The notes under the pieces were generated by a model that worked only from the letters and a program-made list of their open reading frames with translations, was not told the origin of the DNA and ran no database searches. Shown piece by piece: positions 51,815 to 60,972 of a DNA stretch of 64,000 nt. Numbering within the stretch: position 1 is the first letter of the stretch; every line of letters starts with the position of its first letter. This DNA comes from Comamonas denitrificans (GTDB lineage: Bacteria > Pseudomonadota > Gammaproteobacteria > Burkholderiales > Burkholderiaceae_C), in contig NZ_JAFNME010000016.1 of NCBI RefSeq assembly GCF_017368815.1, positions 1 to 64,000 on the forward strand, written 5' to 3'. The position numbers and the translations under genes were made by a program.

Positions 51815-52782
51815 CACAAAACAATGACAAATTAACACCCGCCGCTTTCGGTAAAGTGGCGGTGCTGCTGGGTGGACGCTCTTCGGAGCGCGAAGTCTCT
51901 CTGATGTCTGGGCAGGGCGTGCTGAACGCCTTGCGTGCGCAAGGGGTTGATGCCCACGCATTCGATCCAGCCGAAAAAGACCTGTGCGCGCTGAAAACAG
52001 AAGGCTTTGCCCGCTGCTTTATTGCCCTGCACGGTCGCCACGGCGAAGACGGCACGGTGCAAGGGGCGCTGGAGCTGCTGGGCATTCCCTACACCGGCTC
52101 GGGCGTGATGGCTTCGAGCATGGCCATGGACAAAATCATGACCAAGCGCATCTGGCGTTTTGAAGGCCTGCCCACCCCCGATTGGCGCATGGTGGCCAGT
52201 GTGGCCGATACGCAAGCGGCCTTTGCCGCCCTGGGCAGCCCCATGATTGTTAAACCGGCGCGCGAAGGCTCCACCATTGGCCTGACCAAAGTCACCAGTG
52301 CCGAGCAATGCGCCCAGGCCTATGCCCTGGCCGCCCGGTACGACCCCGAAGTGCTGTGCGAAGAATTTATTGCCGGTGACGAAACCACCTGCCCCGTGCT
52401 GGGCACCGGCGCGGCCGCCCAGGCGCTGCCCCTGATCCGCATCGTCGCGCCCGACGGTAATTACGATTACCAGAACAAATACTTCACCGACACCACCCAA
52501 TACCACTGCCCCAGCGGCCTGCCGCCGCAGGAAGAGGAGGCCATCCAGCGCATGGTGGAAAAAGCCTACCGCACCCTGGGCTGCCGGGGCTGGGCGCGCG
52601 CCGATGTGATGATTCGCGCCAGCGACCGCAAGCCGTTCTTGCTGGAAATGAATACCTCGCCGGGCATGACGGGCCACTCCCTGGTGCCCATGGCCGCCCG
52701 GGCTCAAGGCATCAGTTACGAGGCACTGTGCTTGCAGCTGCTGGCCACCGCCACTCTGGACAGCGCAGCTGCCACTTCCTAG
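51811..52782 (+). CDS. ddl: D-alanine--D-alanine ligase
   Basis: A 323-aa ATP-grasp enzyme from ATG 51811. Motifs are [68 protein letters not shown] and [15 protein letters not shown]. It joins two D-alanines for the pentapeptide. Its position in the dcw cluster is that of ddlB. ftsQ starts 18 bases after its stop. Confidence 0.96.
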   Translation: MTQNNDKLTPAAFGKVAVLLGGRSSEREVSLMSGQGVLNALRAQGVDAHAFDPAEKDLCALKTEGFARCFIALHGRHGEDGTVQGALELLGIPYTGSGVMASSMAMDKIMTKRIWRFEGLPTPDWRMVASVADTQAAFAALGSPMIVKPAREGSTIGLTKVTSAEQCAQAYALAARYDPEVLCEEFIAGDETTCPVLGTGAAAQALPLIRIVAPDGNYDYQNKYFTDTTQYHCPSGLPPQEEEAIQRMVEKAYRTLGCRGWARADVMIRASDRKPFLLEMNTSPGMTGHSLVPMAARAQGISYEALCLQLLATATLDSAAATS

Positions 52783-52800
52783 CCACGGCAGTGACTGTGT

Positions 52801-53652
52801 ATGCGCGAGCGGCCTACCCCCCTGGATATTCGCCTCATGAACGTGACGGCTTCGTTCATGTTTGGGGGCGGGTGCATTCTGGTGCTGGTGCTGGTTGTTG
52901 GCTGGGCGCTGCGCCATCCGGTGTTTTCGATTAACCGCATCGTGGTTGAAGGTGAATTGGTGCACAACAACGCGGTGACCTTGCGGGCCAATGTGGCCCC
53001 GCATTTGGCTGGTAATTTTTTCACCATTGATTTGCCCCAGGCGCAGACCGTATTCGAGCAGGTGCCCTGGGTGCGCAAAGCCGAGGTGCGCCGCGCGTAC
53101 CCCAATAGTTTGCGTGTGCTCTTGCATGAGCATGTGGCCCAGGCGTACTGGGGCGCGGCTTCGGGCGCGGCCATGGTCAATACCTTGGGGGAAGTGTTTG
53201 AAGCCAACTTGGGCGAACTCGAACGCGAGGGCCTGCCCCGCCTGGACGGCCCCGAGGGCTCGGCCCCCCAGGTGTTGGCCATGTTTTATGCGCTGGAGCC
53301 ATTGTTTCAAGCGCTGGACCTGTCGGTCGATGCCCTGAGCCTGCGTGACCGGGGCAGCTGGCTGCTGGTGCTGAGCAATGAGGCGCAGCTTGAATTGGGC
53401 AGCGGCACCCCCGAACAAGTTTTGCAGCGCACCCAGCGCTGGCTGCGCACGGTGCGCACGGTGCTGGAACGCTACCAACGCACGGCAAATGCTATAGAGT
53501 ACGCCGATTTGCGCTATACCGATGGTTATGCTTTGCGCTTGCGTGGCGTGAACACAATTTCACCCGCTGCGGCCAAGGCCTTGGCACAGCGCCAAGCAGC
53601 AGCAACAACAACAAATAGTCCAAAAAATCGACCTGCAGAGGGCAGACACTGA
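52801..53652 (+). CDS. ftsQ: Cell division protein FtsQ
   Basis: A 283-aa bitopic protein from ATG 52801 (MRERPTPLDIRLMNVTASFM). One transmembrane helix (about 18-37) is followed by a POTRA domain (HPVFSINRIVVEGELVHNN, PWVRKAEVRRAYPNSLRVLL) and a beta domain (DLRYTDGYALRLRG). FtsQ links early and late divisome parts via FtsB/FtsL. ftsA follows with a single base between stop and ATG. Confidence 0.96.
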   Translation: MRERPTPLDIRLMNVTASFMFGGGCILVLVLVVGWALRHPVFSINRIVVEGELVHNNAVTLRANVAPHLAGNFFTIDLPQAQTVFEQVPWVRKAEVRRAYPNSLRVLLHEHVAQAYWGAASGAAMVNTLGEVFEANLGELEREGLPRLDGPEGSAPQVLAMFYALEPLFQALDLSVDALSLRDRGSWLLVLSNEAQLELGSGTPEQVLQRTQRWLRTVRTVLERYQRTANAIEYADLRYTDGYALRLRGVNTISPAAAKALAQRQAAATTTNSPKNRPAEGRH

Positions 53653-53653
53653 A

Positions 53654-54883
53654 ATGGCAAGAGAGTACAAAGATGTGGTGGTAGGGCTGGATATCGGCAC
53701 CTCCAAAGTCATGGCTGTGGTGGCCGAAGTGTTGCCCAATGGCGATTTAAAACTGGCGGGCTTGGGGGTCGCCTCCAGCAACGGATTAAAGCGCGGTGTG
53801 GTGGTCAATATTGAAGCCACCGTGCAAAGCATTCAGCAGGCTTTAAAAGAAGCCGAGCTGATGGCCGATTGCAAAATTCAGCGCGTGCATACCGGCATCA
53901 CCGGCAGCCATATTCGGGGCCTTAATCAAAGTGGCGTAGTGGCCATTAAAGACAAAGAAGTCACGCCCACGGATGTGGCCCGGGTGATTGAAACGGCCAA
54001 GGCGGTGAGTATTTCGTCCGATCAACGCCTGCTGTTGGTCGAGCCGCAAGAATTTGTCATTGACGGACAAGACGTTAAAGAGCCCATCGGCATGAGCGGC
54101 ATTCGTTTGGAAGCGAAAGTACACATTGTCACCGGGGCCCAAAGTGCGGCGGAAAACATCATTAAATGCGTGCGCCGTTGTGGCTTGGAAGTGGAGCAAT
54201 TGCTGCTCAATCCCTTGGCCGCCAGCCAATCGGTGCTGACCGATGACGAGCGCGAATTGGGCGTGGTCTTGGTCGATATTGGTGCCGGCACCACCGATGT
54301 GGCGATCTTTACCGGTGGGGCCATTCGCCATACGGCGGTGATTCCGATTGCGGGCGATTTAATTACCAGCGATATCGCTATGGCCCTGCGCACGCCCACG
54401 AAAGATGCCGAAGACATCAAGGTTGAGAGCGGTTTTGCCAAGCAATCGCTGGCCGATCCGCAGGCCCAGGTGGAAGTGCCCGGCCTGGGCGACCGGGGGC
54501 CGCGCATGCTGGGCAAGCAGGCCTTGGCCGGGGTGATTGAGCCGCGGGTCGAAGAAATTTTTCATCTGGTGCACCAAGTCATTCGCGAATCGGGCTATGA
54601 AGAGGTGCTCTCCTCCGGGGTGGTGATCACGGGCGGCAGCTCGGTCATGCCGGGGATGGTGGAGCTGGGAGAGGATATTTTTCTCAAGCCGGTGCGCCGG
54701 GGGGTGCCCCAATATGCCAGCGCTTTGGCCGATATGGTGGCCCAACCACGCTCAGCAACGGTGATGGGATTATTGGAGGAAGCGCGCCTGGCGCGCTTGC
54801 GCGGTTTCAAGGTGGCACAAAAAAGTGGCTCGATGAAGACCGCTTTAGGCCGATTCAGAGACTTTATTGTGGGAAACTTCTAG
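53654..54883 (+). CDS. ftsA: Cell division protein FtsA
   Basis: A 409-aa actin-like ATPase: VVGLDIGTSKVMAVVAE (phosphate 1), VDIGAGTTDVAIFTGG (phosphate 2) and VITGGSSVMPGMVELGE (adenosine). The C-terminal amphipathic helix RFRDFIVGNF anchors FtsZ filaments to the membrane. It sits directly before ftsZ, separated by 109 bases. Confidence 0.97.
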   Translation: MAREYKDVVVGLDIGTSKVMAVVAEVLPNGDLKLAGLGVASSNGLKRGVVVNIEATVQSIQQALKEAELMADCKIQRVHTGITGSHIRGLNQSGVVAIKDKEVTPTDVARVIETAKAVSISSDQRLLLVEPQEFVIDGQDVKEPIGMSGIRLEAKVHIVTGAQSAAENIIKCVRRCGLEVEQLLLNPLAASQSVLTDDERELGVVLVDIGAGTTDVAIFTGGAIRHTAVIPIAGDLITSDIAMALRTPTKDAEDIKVESGFAKQSLADPQAQVEVPGLGDRGPRMLGKQALAGVIEPRVEEIFHLVHQVIRESGYEEVLSSGVVITGGSSVMPGMVELGEDIFLKPVRRGVPQYASALADMVAQPRSATVMGLLEEARLARLRGFKVAQKSGSMKTALGRFRDFIVGNF

Positions 54884-54890
54884 GTATCGC

Positions 54891-54910
54891 TATCTGAAGC
54901 TTTCCAGATA
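54891..54910 (+). promoter_or_regulatory. Small hairpin in the ftsA-ftsZ gap
   Basis: TATCTG (54891-54896) pairs with CAGATA (54905-54910). A second dyad, GCAAATT/AATTTGC, lies around 54922-54936. The 109-base gap is the longest inside the cluster and probably holds an ftsZ promoter, but I see no clear -35/-10 pair. Confidence 0.35.
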
Positions 54911-54992
54911 CATTTGCGCGATGGCAAATTGAATTTGCTTTCCAATAAAACACTAGCAGTGCATGATTGACAAGGTTTCCAGGAGTTCCCGC

Positions 54993-56255
54993 ATGACGAC
55001 TATCGAAATGATCGACACCGAAAAATTTAACCAAGGTACTCAGATTAAAGTGATCGGGGTCGGTGGTGGTGGCGGCAACGCGGTTGAGCACATGATCGCC
55101 AACAGCGTGCAGGGTGTGGAGTTCGTGTGTGCTAACACCGATGCGCAGGCCTTGATTCGCAGCAACGCCAACCGCACCATCCAGCTGGGGCTAAGCGGCT
55201 TGGGCGCGGGCAGCAAACCCGACAAAGGCCGTGAAGCGGCCGAGGCCGCTGTGGAAGATATTCGTGCCGCTATTGATGGCTCGCACATGCTTTTTATTAC
55301 CGCCGGTATGGGCGGTGGCACGGGCACGGGGGCTGCCCCCGTCATTGCCCGCGTGGCCAAGGAAATGGGGATTTTGACTGTTGGTGTGGTGACCAAACCC
55401 TTCGAGTGGGAGGGCAACCGCCGCATGAAAAACGCCGATGAGGGCCTGTCTGAACTGGAGGCCAACGTCGATTCCCTGATCGTCGTGCTCAACGAAAAAT
55501 TGCTGGAAGTCTTGGGTGACGATGTCTCTCAGGAAGAGGCGTTTTCCCACGCCAACGATGTGCTGCGCAATGCGGTGGGCGGTATCGCTGAAATCATCAA
55601 CGAATACGGCCACGTGAACGTGGACTTTGAAGACGTGCGTACCGTGATGGGCGAACCGGGCAAGGCCATGATGGGCACGGCCCGTGCCAGCGGCCCCGAT
55701 CGCGCCCGTATTGCCGCCGAGCAAGCAGTGGCTTGCCCGCTGCTGGAAGGCATTGACCTTTCGGGTGCCAAAGGCGTGCTGGTGCTGGTCACGGCGGCCC
55801 GTGGCAGCTTGAAGCTGTCGGAGTCGCGCCAGGCCATGACCACCATCAAGGCCTATGCTTCGGAAGATGCCCACGTGATTTACGGGGCAGCGTATGACGA
55901 CAGCCTGGGTGAAGATATTCGCGTGACGGTGGTGGCTACGGGCCTGTCCCGTCCAGGGGCACGTCGCCAGGCCATGTCGGTGGTGCAGGGCGGTTTGCGC
56001 ACTGGTACCGACAACATGACCCTGGTCGGCACCCCAACGGCCAGCATGAACGCGGCGTTGGCCGGCGGCAATCCGGTGGCTGCTGCTCCCGTGGGTGCCG
56101 CAGGTGCCTATGGCAGCGGCGATGCCTCGACCTCCAGCGTTTGGGGCTCTAACCGCACCAACCGCACCCATGCTGCGGCCCGTGTGGATGCCTTGTCCTC
56201 TGGCGGCATGGACGATTTGGAAATTCCCGCTTTCTTGCGCAAACAGGCCGATTAA
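54993..56255 (+). CDS. ftsZ: Cell division protein FtsZ
   Basis: A 420-aa tubulin homologue from ATG 54993, with AGGAG at 54981-54985 as ribosome-binding site. GTP motif GGGTGTG (about 107-113, GMGGGTGTGAAPV), the T7 loop NVDFEDVRTVM, a variable Ala/Ser-rich linker and the C-terminal peptide DDLEIPAFLRKQAD, which binds FtsA and ZipA. It forms the Z ring. A terminator follows at 56331-56388. Confidence 0.98.
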   Translation: MTTIEMIDTEKFNQGTQIKVIGVGGGGGNAVEHMIANSVQGVEFVCANTDAQALIRSNANRTIQLGLSGLGAGSKPDKGREAAEAAVEDIRAAIDGSHMLFITAGMGGGTGTGAAPVIARVAKEMGILTVGVVTKPFEWEGNRRMKNADEGLSELEANVDSLIVVLNEKLLEVLGDDVSQEEAFSHANDVLRNAVGGIAEIINEYGHVNVDFEDVRTVMGEPGKAMMGTARASGPDRARIAAEQAVACPLLEGIDLSGAKGVLVLVTAARGSLKLSESRQAMTTIKAYASEDAHVIYGAAYDDSLGEDIRVTVVATGLSRPGARRQAMSVVQGGLRTGTDNMTLVGTPTASMNAALAGGNPVAAAPVGAAGAYGSGDASTSSVWGSNRTNRTHAAARVDALSSGGMDDLEIPAFLRKQAD

Positions 56256-56330
56256 GGGCACTGAGCCGCATTCTCTGCGGCCCACGCGCCCAGCTTGGTG
56301 GCGATTCCAGCTTCGGTTGGGCAGCCTTAG

Positions 56331-56388
56331 AAACCATCCATGGTGCTTATAGAAAAATCTATAAGTTTGCTTTGGATGGTTTTTGTTT
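56331..56388 (+). terminator. Nested hairpin terminator after ftsZ
   Basis: AAACCATCCA (56331-56340) pairs with TGGATGGTTT (56373-56382); inside it CTTATAGA-AAAA-TCTATAAG (56346-56365) forms a perfect 8-bp stem. A T-rich run follows to about 56388. It would end the dcw transcript before lpxC, giving lpxC its own promoter. Confidence 0.7.
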
Positions 56389-56402
56389 TAGCTCTCTACA
56401 AT
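56372..56402 (+). promoter_or_regulatory. Putative lpxC promoter, leaderless
   Basis: TACAAT (56397-56402) lies 6 bases before the lpxC ATG, with TTGGAT (56372-56377) 19 bases upstream as a weak -35 box. No Shine-Dalgarno is present. Transcription would start at the start codon. The -35 region overlaps the right arm of the ftsZ terminator. Confidence 0.45.
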
Positions 56403-56408
56403 CGCGCC

Positions 56409-57332
56409 ATGCTAGAGCAAAGAACCATTAAAACACTCACCCGTGCCGTGGGCATGGGGCTTCACAGTGGCCAGCGGGTGGAGATGACGCTACGGCCCGC
56501 GCCCCCGGATACCGGTATTGTTTTTCGCCGCGTTGATTTGCCGGAACCGGTGGATATTGCCATTTCTGCGCAAGCGGTGGTCGATACCCGCATGGCCTCG
56601 ACGATTGGCGCAGCCGGGGCCAAGGTGCATACGGTGGAGCACTTGATGTCGGCTTTGTGCGGGCTGGGAATTGACAATATCGTGATTGATATTACGGCCG
56701 AGGAAGTGCCCATTTTGGATGGTTCTTCTTCTTCCTTTGTATTTCTATTGCAAAGTGCCGGTATTGAATTACAAAAAGTAGCAAAAAAATTTATTCGCGT
56801 GATAAAGCCTGTGGAGGTGCGCGAAGGCGCCGGTGCCCAATTGAAGTGGGCGCGGTTTGAGCCCTACCATGGTTTTAAATTGCGCTTTGAAATTGATTTT
56901 GCCCATCCGGCGGTGGATTCAACGGGGCAAAGTTTTGAGTTTGATTTCGGCCGGGGGGATTACGTGCGCGATATTGCACGGGCCCGCACTTTTGGCTTTA
57001 CCCGCGATGTAGAAATGCTGCGCACCAATGGTTTGGCGCTGGGCGGTGGTCTGGACAATGCGATTGTGATGGACGACTACAAGGTGTTGAACAGCGATGG
57101 TTTGCGCTACGGGGATGAGTTTGTCAAACACAAAATCCTTGATGCGATTGGCGATTTGTACCTGATTGGCCGCCCGATCTTGGGCGCATACAGCGCGTTT
57201 CGCTCTGGCCATGCCATGAACAACCAGCTGCTGCGGGCCTTGCTGGCCCAGCCCGATAGCTGGGAGGAGGTGACCTTTGCCCGCGATCGGGACGCGCCGG
57301 CCGGATTTAATGCCGTCGCTGCGGCCTGGTAA
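56409..57332 (+). CDS. lpxC: UDP-3-O-acyl-N-acetylglucosamine deacetylase LpxC
   Basis: A 307-aa zinc deacetylase from ATG 56409 ([20 protein letters not shown]). Zinc and catalytic motifs are [11 protein letters not shown] (His), [14 protein letters not shown] (Glu/Asp), [14 protein letters not shown] and [15 protein letters not shown] (His, Asp), and the C-terminal [14 protein letters not shown]. It commits to lipid A synthesis and is a standard neighbour of ftsZ. Confidence 0.98.
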   Translation: MLEQRTIKTLTRAVGMGLHSGQRVEMTLRPAPPDTGIVFRRVDLPEPVDIAISAQAVVDTRMASTIGAAGAKVHTVEHLMSALCGLGIDNIVIDITAEEVPILDGSSSSFVFLLQSAGIELQKVAKKFIRVIKPVEVREGAGAQLKWARFEPYHGFKLRFEIDFAHPAVDSTGQSFEFDFGRGDYVRDIARARTFGFTRDVEMLRTNGLALGGGLDNAIVMDDYKVLNSDGLRYGDEFVKHKILDAIGDLYLIGRPILGAYSAFRSGHAMNNQLLRALLAQPDSWEEVTFARDRDAPAGFNAVAAAW

Positions 57333-57356
57333 ACACAGCACAACCCAGGAGCTGGC

Positions 57357-57533
57357 ATGCTGATTTTTCGTTGGTTGGTGCTGTTTTTGTTGCTGGGGGC
57401 GGCGCTGTCGTTTGCGTTTTATCTGGGCACAGGCCGCGTTTATTTCAAACGCTGGGCGCTGTTGATTTTGAAGTGGAGTGTGATTGCGGGCATCAGCTTT
57501 TTTGCCGTGCTGATGCTGGGCCGCATTGTTTAG
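57357..57533 (+). CDS. Small hydrophobic membrane protein (58 aa)
   Basis: ATG 57357 opens a 58-codon frame preceded by AGGAG (57347-57351). The product starts MLIFRWLVLFLLLGAALSFA and contains two predicted transmembrane helices (about 5-24 and 38-56) joined by a short basic loop (RVYFKRW). No catalytic residue is visible. It follows lpxC by 24 bases and is likely cotranscribed. The TAG stop (57531-57533) overlaps the start of the palindromic repeat element. Confidence 0.7.
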   Translation: MLIFRWLVLFLLLGAALSFAFYLGTGRVYFKRWALLILKWSVIAGISFFAVLMLGRIV

Positions 57534-57693
57534 AACGTGTTCACGATCTCCTCATGGGTGTGCGGGCGCGGCTTCGGGCGGTCTGCGTCGTTGCAAATCC
57601 TCGCAATAGCCAAGCTATTGCTGTGGTTTGCGCCTCACAACCCATCCCGAACCGCATCCCCCACACCTTCATTCGAGATCATGAACACGTTCT
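57532..57693. repeat. Palindromic 162-bp dispersed element, copy 2 (MITE-like)
   Basis: It begins agaacgtgttcac and ends atgaacacgttct, with the same order of conserved blocks as 14634-14797 (cgggcggtctgcg, ttgcaaatcctcgc, tgtggtttgcgcc, cccatcccga). The central hairpin is CAATAGC-CAA-GCTATTG, replacing CATAGC/GCTATG of copy 1 with pairing kept. It overlaps the stop codon of the small membrane protein and lies between convergent genes. Confidence 0.85.
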
Positions 57694-57732
57694 TAGCCAG
57701 GCGGTGCCTTGGCGGGTGATTCAGCGGGTGAT

Positions 57733-58671
57733 TTATTGCAGCCCATTGCGCCGCGCCAGTTCGGCAAACAGGCCGCTGTGGTCGAGCTGGTCAAAGCCAT
57801 GTTCCACGGCGCTGGTGTAGAGCTGGGCGAAAAAATCGGTAATCGGCACCTCTAGCCCCACTTCTGCCGCAGTCGTTTGCGCATTGCGCAGGTCTTTGAG
57901 CTGCACGCCCATGCGGGCCCCAGGGGCAAAGTTGCGCTGCACCATGCGCTGGCCGTGCAGTTGCAGGATGCGGCTGTCGGCAAAGCCGCCGGTGATGGCT
58001 TCGCGCACTTTGGCCGGGTCGGCCCCGCCTTGTTCGCACAGCAGCAGGGCTTCGGCCACGGCGCCGATGGTGATGCCCACAATCATTTGGTTGGCCAGCT
58101 TGGCCAGTTGCCCGCTGCCGTGGGGGCCCACATGGGTGGCACGGCCTAAAACATTAAAAATAGGAGCTGCTTGCGCTGCATCTTCAACATCTCCACCGAC
58201 CATGATTGCCAAAGTGCCCGCCTCTGCACCGACAGTACCTCCTGAAACAGGAGCATCCAGGTGCCGCACGCCTTGCGTCTGCAGGCGTTGGGCGTGCGCA
58301 CGGGCTTGGCGCGGCTGGATGGAGGCCATGTCGATCACCAGGCTGCCGCTGGCCAGGCCGTGGCAGGCGCTGTCCGCGCCCAGGCCAAACAGCACCTGCT
58401 CGACCACATCGCCGTTTTCCAGCAGGCTGAGCGTGATGTCGGCCCCGGTGCAAGCTTGGCGCGGGGTGGCGCAAATGACGGCTCCATCTGCGGCCAAGAC
58501 TTCGGCCTTGGCCTGAGTGCGGTTCCAGACGCGCACCGGGTAACCGGCTTGGGCCAAGCGCCGGGCCATGGGCAGGCCCATGTTGCCGGTGCCCAGCAGG
58601 CACAGGGTCAGAGGGGAGGGGGGCAAGGTGGCGAGGGTGGGCATGGTGTGTAAGGTGTTGTGGGTGTGCAA
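57733..58671 (-). CDS. NAD(P)-dependent beta-hydroxyacid dehydrogenase (HIBADH/GarR family)
   Basis: A 312-aa dehydrogenase; ATG 58671 or 58644. The Rossmann core LCLLGTGNMGLPMARRLAQA, DAPVSGGTVGAEAGTLAIMV and the catalytic GSGQLAKLANQM (Lys about 193) are family signatures. Members reduce tartronate semialdehyde, 3-hydroxyisobutyrate or succinate semialdehyde; the substrate is not evident. A segment at 58150-58190 (+ strand) resembles the dispersed AT-rich repeat. It is 12 bases after the ABC exporter gene on the same strand. Confidence 0.9.
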   Translation of the reverse strand: MHTHNTLHTMPTLATLPPSPLTLCLLGTGNMGLPMARRLAQAGYPVRVWNRTQAKAEVLAADGAVICATPRQACTGADITLSLLENGDVVEQVLFGLGADSACHGLASGSLVIDMASIQPRQARAHAQRLQTQGVRHLDAPVSGGTVGAEAGTLAIMVGGDVEDAAQAAPIFNVLGRATHVGPHGSGQLAKLANQMIVGITIGAVAEALLLCEQGGADPAKVREAITGGFADSRILQLHGQRMVQRNFAPGARMGVQLKDLRNAQTTAAEVGLEVPITDFFAQLYTSAVEHGFDQLDHSGLFAELARRNGLQ

Positions 58672-58683
58672 GGTGGTTGTGGT

Positions 58684-60477
58684 TTAAGTGGACTGTTGTT
58701 GCAGGGCCCACATGCTGGCGTAGCGGCCATTCAGTGCCAGCAGTTGCTGGTGGTTACCGCGCTCGACAATCTGGCCGGCATCGAGCACCAGAATTTCGTG
58801 CGCATCGACCACGGTGGACAGGCGGTGGGCGATCACCAAGGTGGTTTTGCCCTGGGCAGCGGCCCGCAGCTCGGCCTGGATGGCGCGTTCGTTGGCGGAA
58901 TCGAGGGCGCTGGTGGCTTCGTCAAAAATCAAAATGGGCGGGTCTTTGAGCAGGGTGCGGGCAATGGCCACGCGCTGCTTTTCGCCCCCGGAGAGTTTCA
59001 GGCCGCGCTCCCCCACCGTGGTGGCGTAGCCCTGGGGTTGGGCAGCGATGAAGTTGTGAATGTGCGCGGCGCGGGCGGCCTGCTCAATCTCTTCTTGGCT
59101 GGCATCGGTGCGGCCATAGGCAATGTTGAAGGCGATGCTGTCGTTGAACAGCACCGTATCCTGCGGCACGATGCCGATGGCGCGGCGCAGGCTGGCTTGC
59201 GTGACCTGGCGAATGTCTTGCCCGGCGATGGTGATGCGCCCCTCTTGCACATCGTAAAAGCGGTAGAGCAGGCGGCTTAAAGTGGATTTGCCCGCGCCTG
59301 AGGGGCCGACCACGGCCACGGTTTTGCCTGCCGGAATCTCAAAACTCAGGCCGTGCAGGATGGGGCGCTCGGCTTCGTAGGCAAAACGCACGTTTTCAAA
59401 GCGCACGGTGGGCGTGGCCAGATCGGTCAGCGCGGTGGCATCGGGGCGGTCTTGCACCTCTTGCGGGCGGTCCATCAGGGTGAACATCTTGTCCAGATCG
59501 ACCAGGTTTTGCTTGATTTCGCGGTAGATCACGCCCAGAAAATTGAGCGGGATGTAAATCTGAATCATGAAGGCATTCACCATGACCAGATCGCCCAGGC
59601 TCAAACGCCCATCCACCACCCCTTGCGTGGCCCGCCACAGCATGGCCACCAGCCCCACGGCAATGATCAGCTGCTGCCCGCCGTTGAGCAGCGACAGGCT
59701 GGTGCGGCTTTTGAGCTGGGCGCTGCGCAGTTGCTGCAGGCTGGTGTCGTAGCGTTGGGCCTCAAAGGCTTCGTTGTTGAAGTATTTGACCGTTTCGTAA
59801 TTGAGCAGGGAATCGACCGCCTTGGTGTTGGCCGCCGAATCAAACTGGTTGGCCTGGCGGCGAAACTGGATGCGCCATTCGGTCACCGCCACGGTAAAAA
59901 TCACATACACCACCAGGGCGGCCAGGGTGATCAGGGCAAAGCCGATGTCCAGCTTGTTGCCCAGCACCGTGAGCACCAGCAGCACCTCGACCAAGGTGGC
60001 CACGATGTTGAAAAACGCAAACGACACCAGCGATTCAATGCCGCGCACGCCGCGCTCGATGTCGCGGGTCATGCCGCCGGTTTGCCGCTCCAGGTGAAAG
60101 CGCAGGCTCAAGCGGTGCAGGTGCTCAAACGTGGCCAGCGCAATCGAGCGGGCCGCGCCGTGGGTGGCTTTGGAGAAGACAAATTCCCGCAGTTCATTGA
60201 ACAAGGAGTTGGCAAAGCGCAAGGCCCCGTAGGCCACGAGCAGGCCCACGGGCACCACCAGCAGCGCCTGGGCGCTGCCAGCGGGCACGTCCATGGCATC
60301 AATCAACTGTTTCAGGAGCAGGGGCACGCCCACGTTGGCGCTTTTGGCGGCCACCATGCAGGCAATGGCAATGATGACGCGCCACTTGTACTCCCACAAA
60401 TAGGGCAGCAGGCGGGCAATGGTGCGCCAGTCGCCGGGGCGGTGGCTGGCCGCACTGGAATCAAAAGAGGGGGGCAT
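58684..60477 (-). CDS. ABC exporter, Atm1/HMT type (fused permease and ATPase)
   Basis: A 597-aa half-transporter. Six transmembrane helices (about 30-310) contain the HMT/Atm1 segments ANVGVPLLLKQLIDAM, FVFSKATHGAARSIALATFE and NYETVKYFNNEAFEAQRYD. The nucleotide-binding domain has Walker A GPSGAGKST, signature KLSGGEKQRVAIA and Walker B PILIFDEATSALD. Bacterial Atm1-like exporters move glutathione-linked metals or persulfides. It is divergent from the thioesterase gene. Confidence 0.92.
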   Translation of the reverse strand: MPPSFDSSAASHRPGDWRTIARLLPYLWEYKWRVIIAIACMVAAKSANVGVPLLLKQLIDAMDVPAGSAQALLVVPVGLLVAYGALRFANSLFNELREFVFSKATHGAARSIALATFEHLHRLSLRFHLERQTGGMTRDIERGVRGIESLVSFAFFNIVATLVEVLLVLTVLGNKLDIGFALITLAALVVYVIFTVAVTEWRIQFRRQANQFDSAANTKAVDSLLNYETVKYFNNEAFEAQRYDTSLQQLRSAQLKSRTSLSLLNGGQQLIIAVGLVAMLWRATQGVVDGRLSLGDLVMVNAFMIQIYIPLNFLGVIYREIKQNLVDLDKMFTLMDRPQEVQDRPDATALTDLATPTVRFENVRFAYEAERPILHGLSFEIPAGKTVAVVGPSGAGKSTLSRLLYRFYDVQEGRITIAGQDIRQVTQASLRRAIGIVPQDTVLFNDSIAFNIAYGRTDASQEEIEQAARAAHIHNFIAAQPQGYATTVGERGLKLSGGEKQRVAIARTLLKDPPILIFDEATSALDSANERAIQAELRAAAQGKTTLVIAHRLSTVVDAHEILVLDAGQIVERGNHQQLLALNGRYASMWALQQQST

Positions 60478-60518
60478 AGGAGAGAATTGGGCGTTTTAAG
60501 ATGAAGGAATTGTCCCCC

Positions 60519-60935
60519 ATGAATCTGGATAAGTTCACCCTGCAAGCGCCGCCCGCTGACCGCGAGCTGGTATTGAAAGTGATTCCCATGCCTGCTGATT
60601 GCAACGCCAATGGCGATATTTTTGGCGGCTGGCTGATGTCGCAGGTCGATTTGGCTGGCTGCATCTTGCCCATGCGCTTGAGCCAGGGGCGCATGGCGAC
60701 GGTGGCGGTGAAAGAGTTTTTATTCACCCAGCCGGTGCGCGTGGGTGATTTGCTCTCGTTCTACGCCAAGATTGAGCGCGTCGGCACGACCTCGGTCACG
60801 GTGGAAGTGCAGGTGCTGGCCCAGCGCCTGGCCACGCAAAACGCCTATGTGCAAGTGGCGCACGCCATCCTTACCTATGTGGCCATTGACGACGAAGGCC
60901 GCCCGCGCCCGGTGGCACCCGCGGCCGTGCATTGA
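60519..60935 (+). CDS. Acyl-CoA thioesterase, YciA-like hotdog family
   Basis: A 138-aa hotdog protein, ATG 60519 with AAGGAA (60504-60509) upstream; ATG 60501 is also in frame. It has NANGDIFGGWLMSQVDLAG (catalytic Asp in the YciA group), VKEFLFTQPVRVGDLLSFYA and an AILTYVAIDDEGRPRPV tail. It hydrolyses acyl-CoA thioesters; chain-length preference is unknown. It is a single gene, divergent from the ABC exporter. Confidence 0.92.
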   Translation: MNLDKFTLQAPPADRELVLKVIPMPADCNANGDIFGGWLMSQVDLAGCILPMRLSQGRMATVAVKEFLFTQPVRVGDLLSFYAKIERVGTTSVTVEVQVLAQRLATQNAYVQVAHAILTYVAIDDEGRPRPVAPAAVH

Positions 60936-60972
60936 GCCGACGGCGGGGGCGGCACGGGCGCTTTAACGCTAC

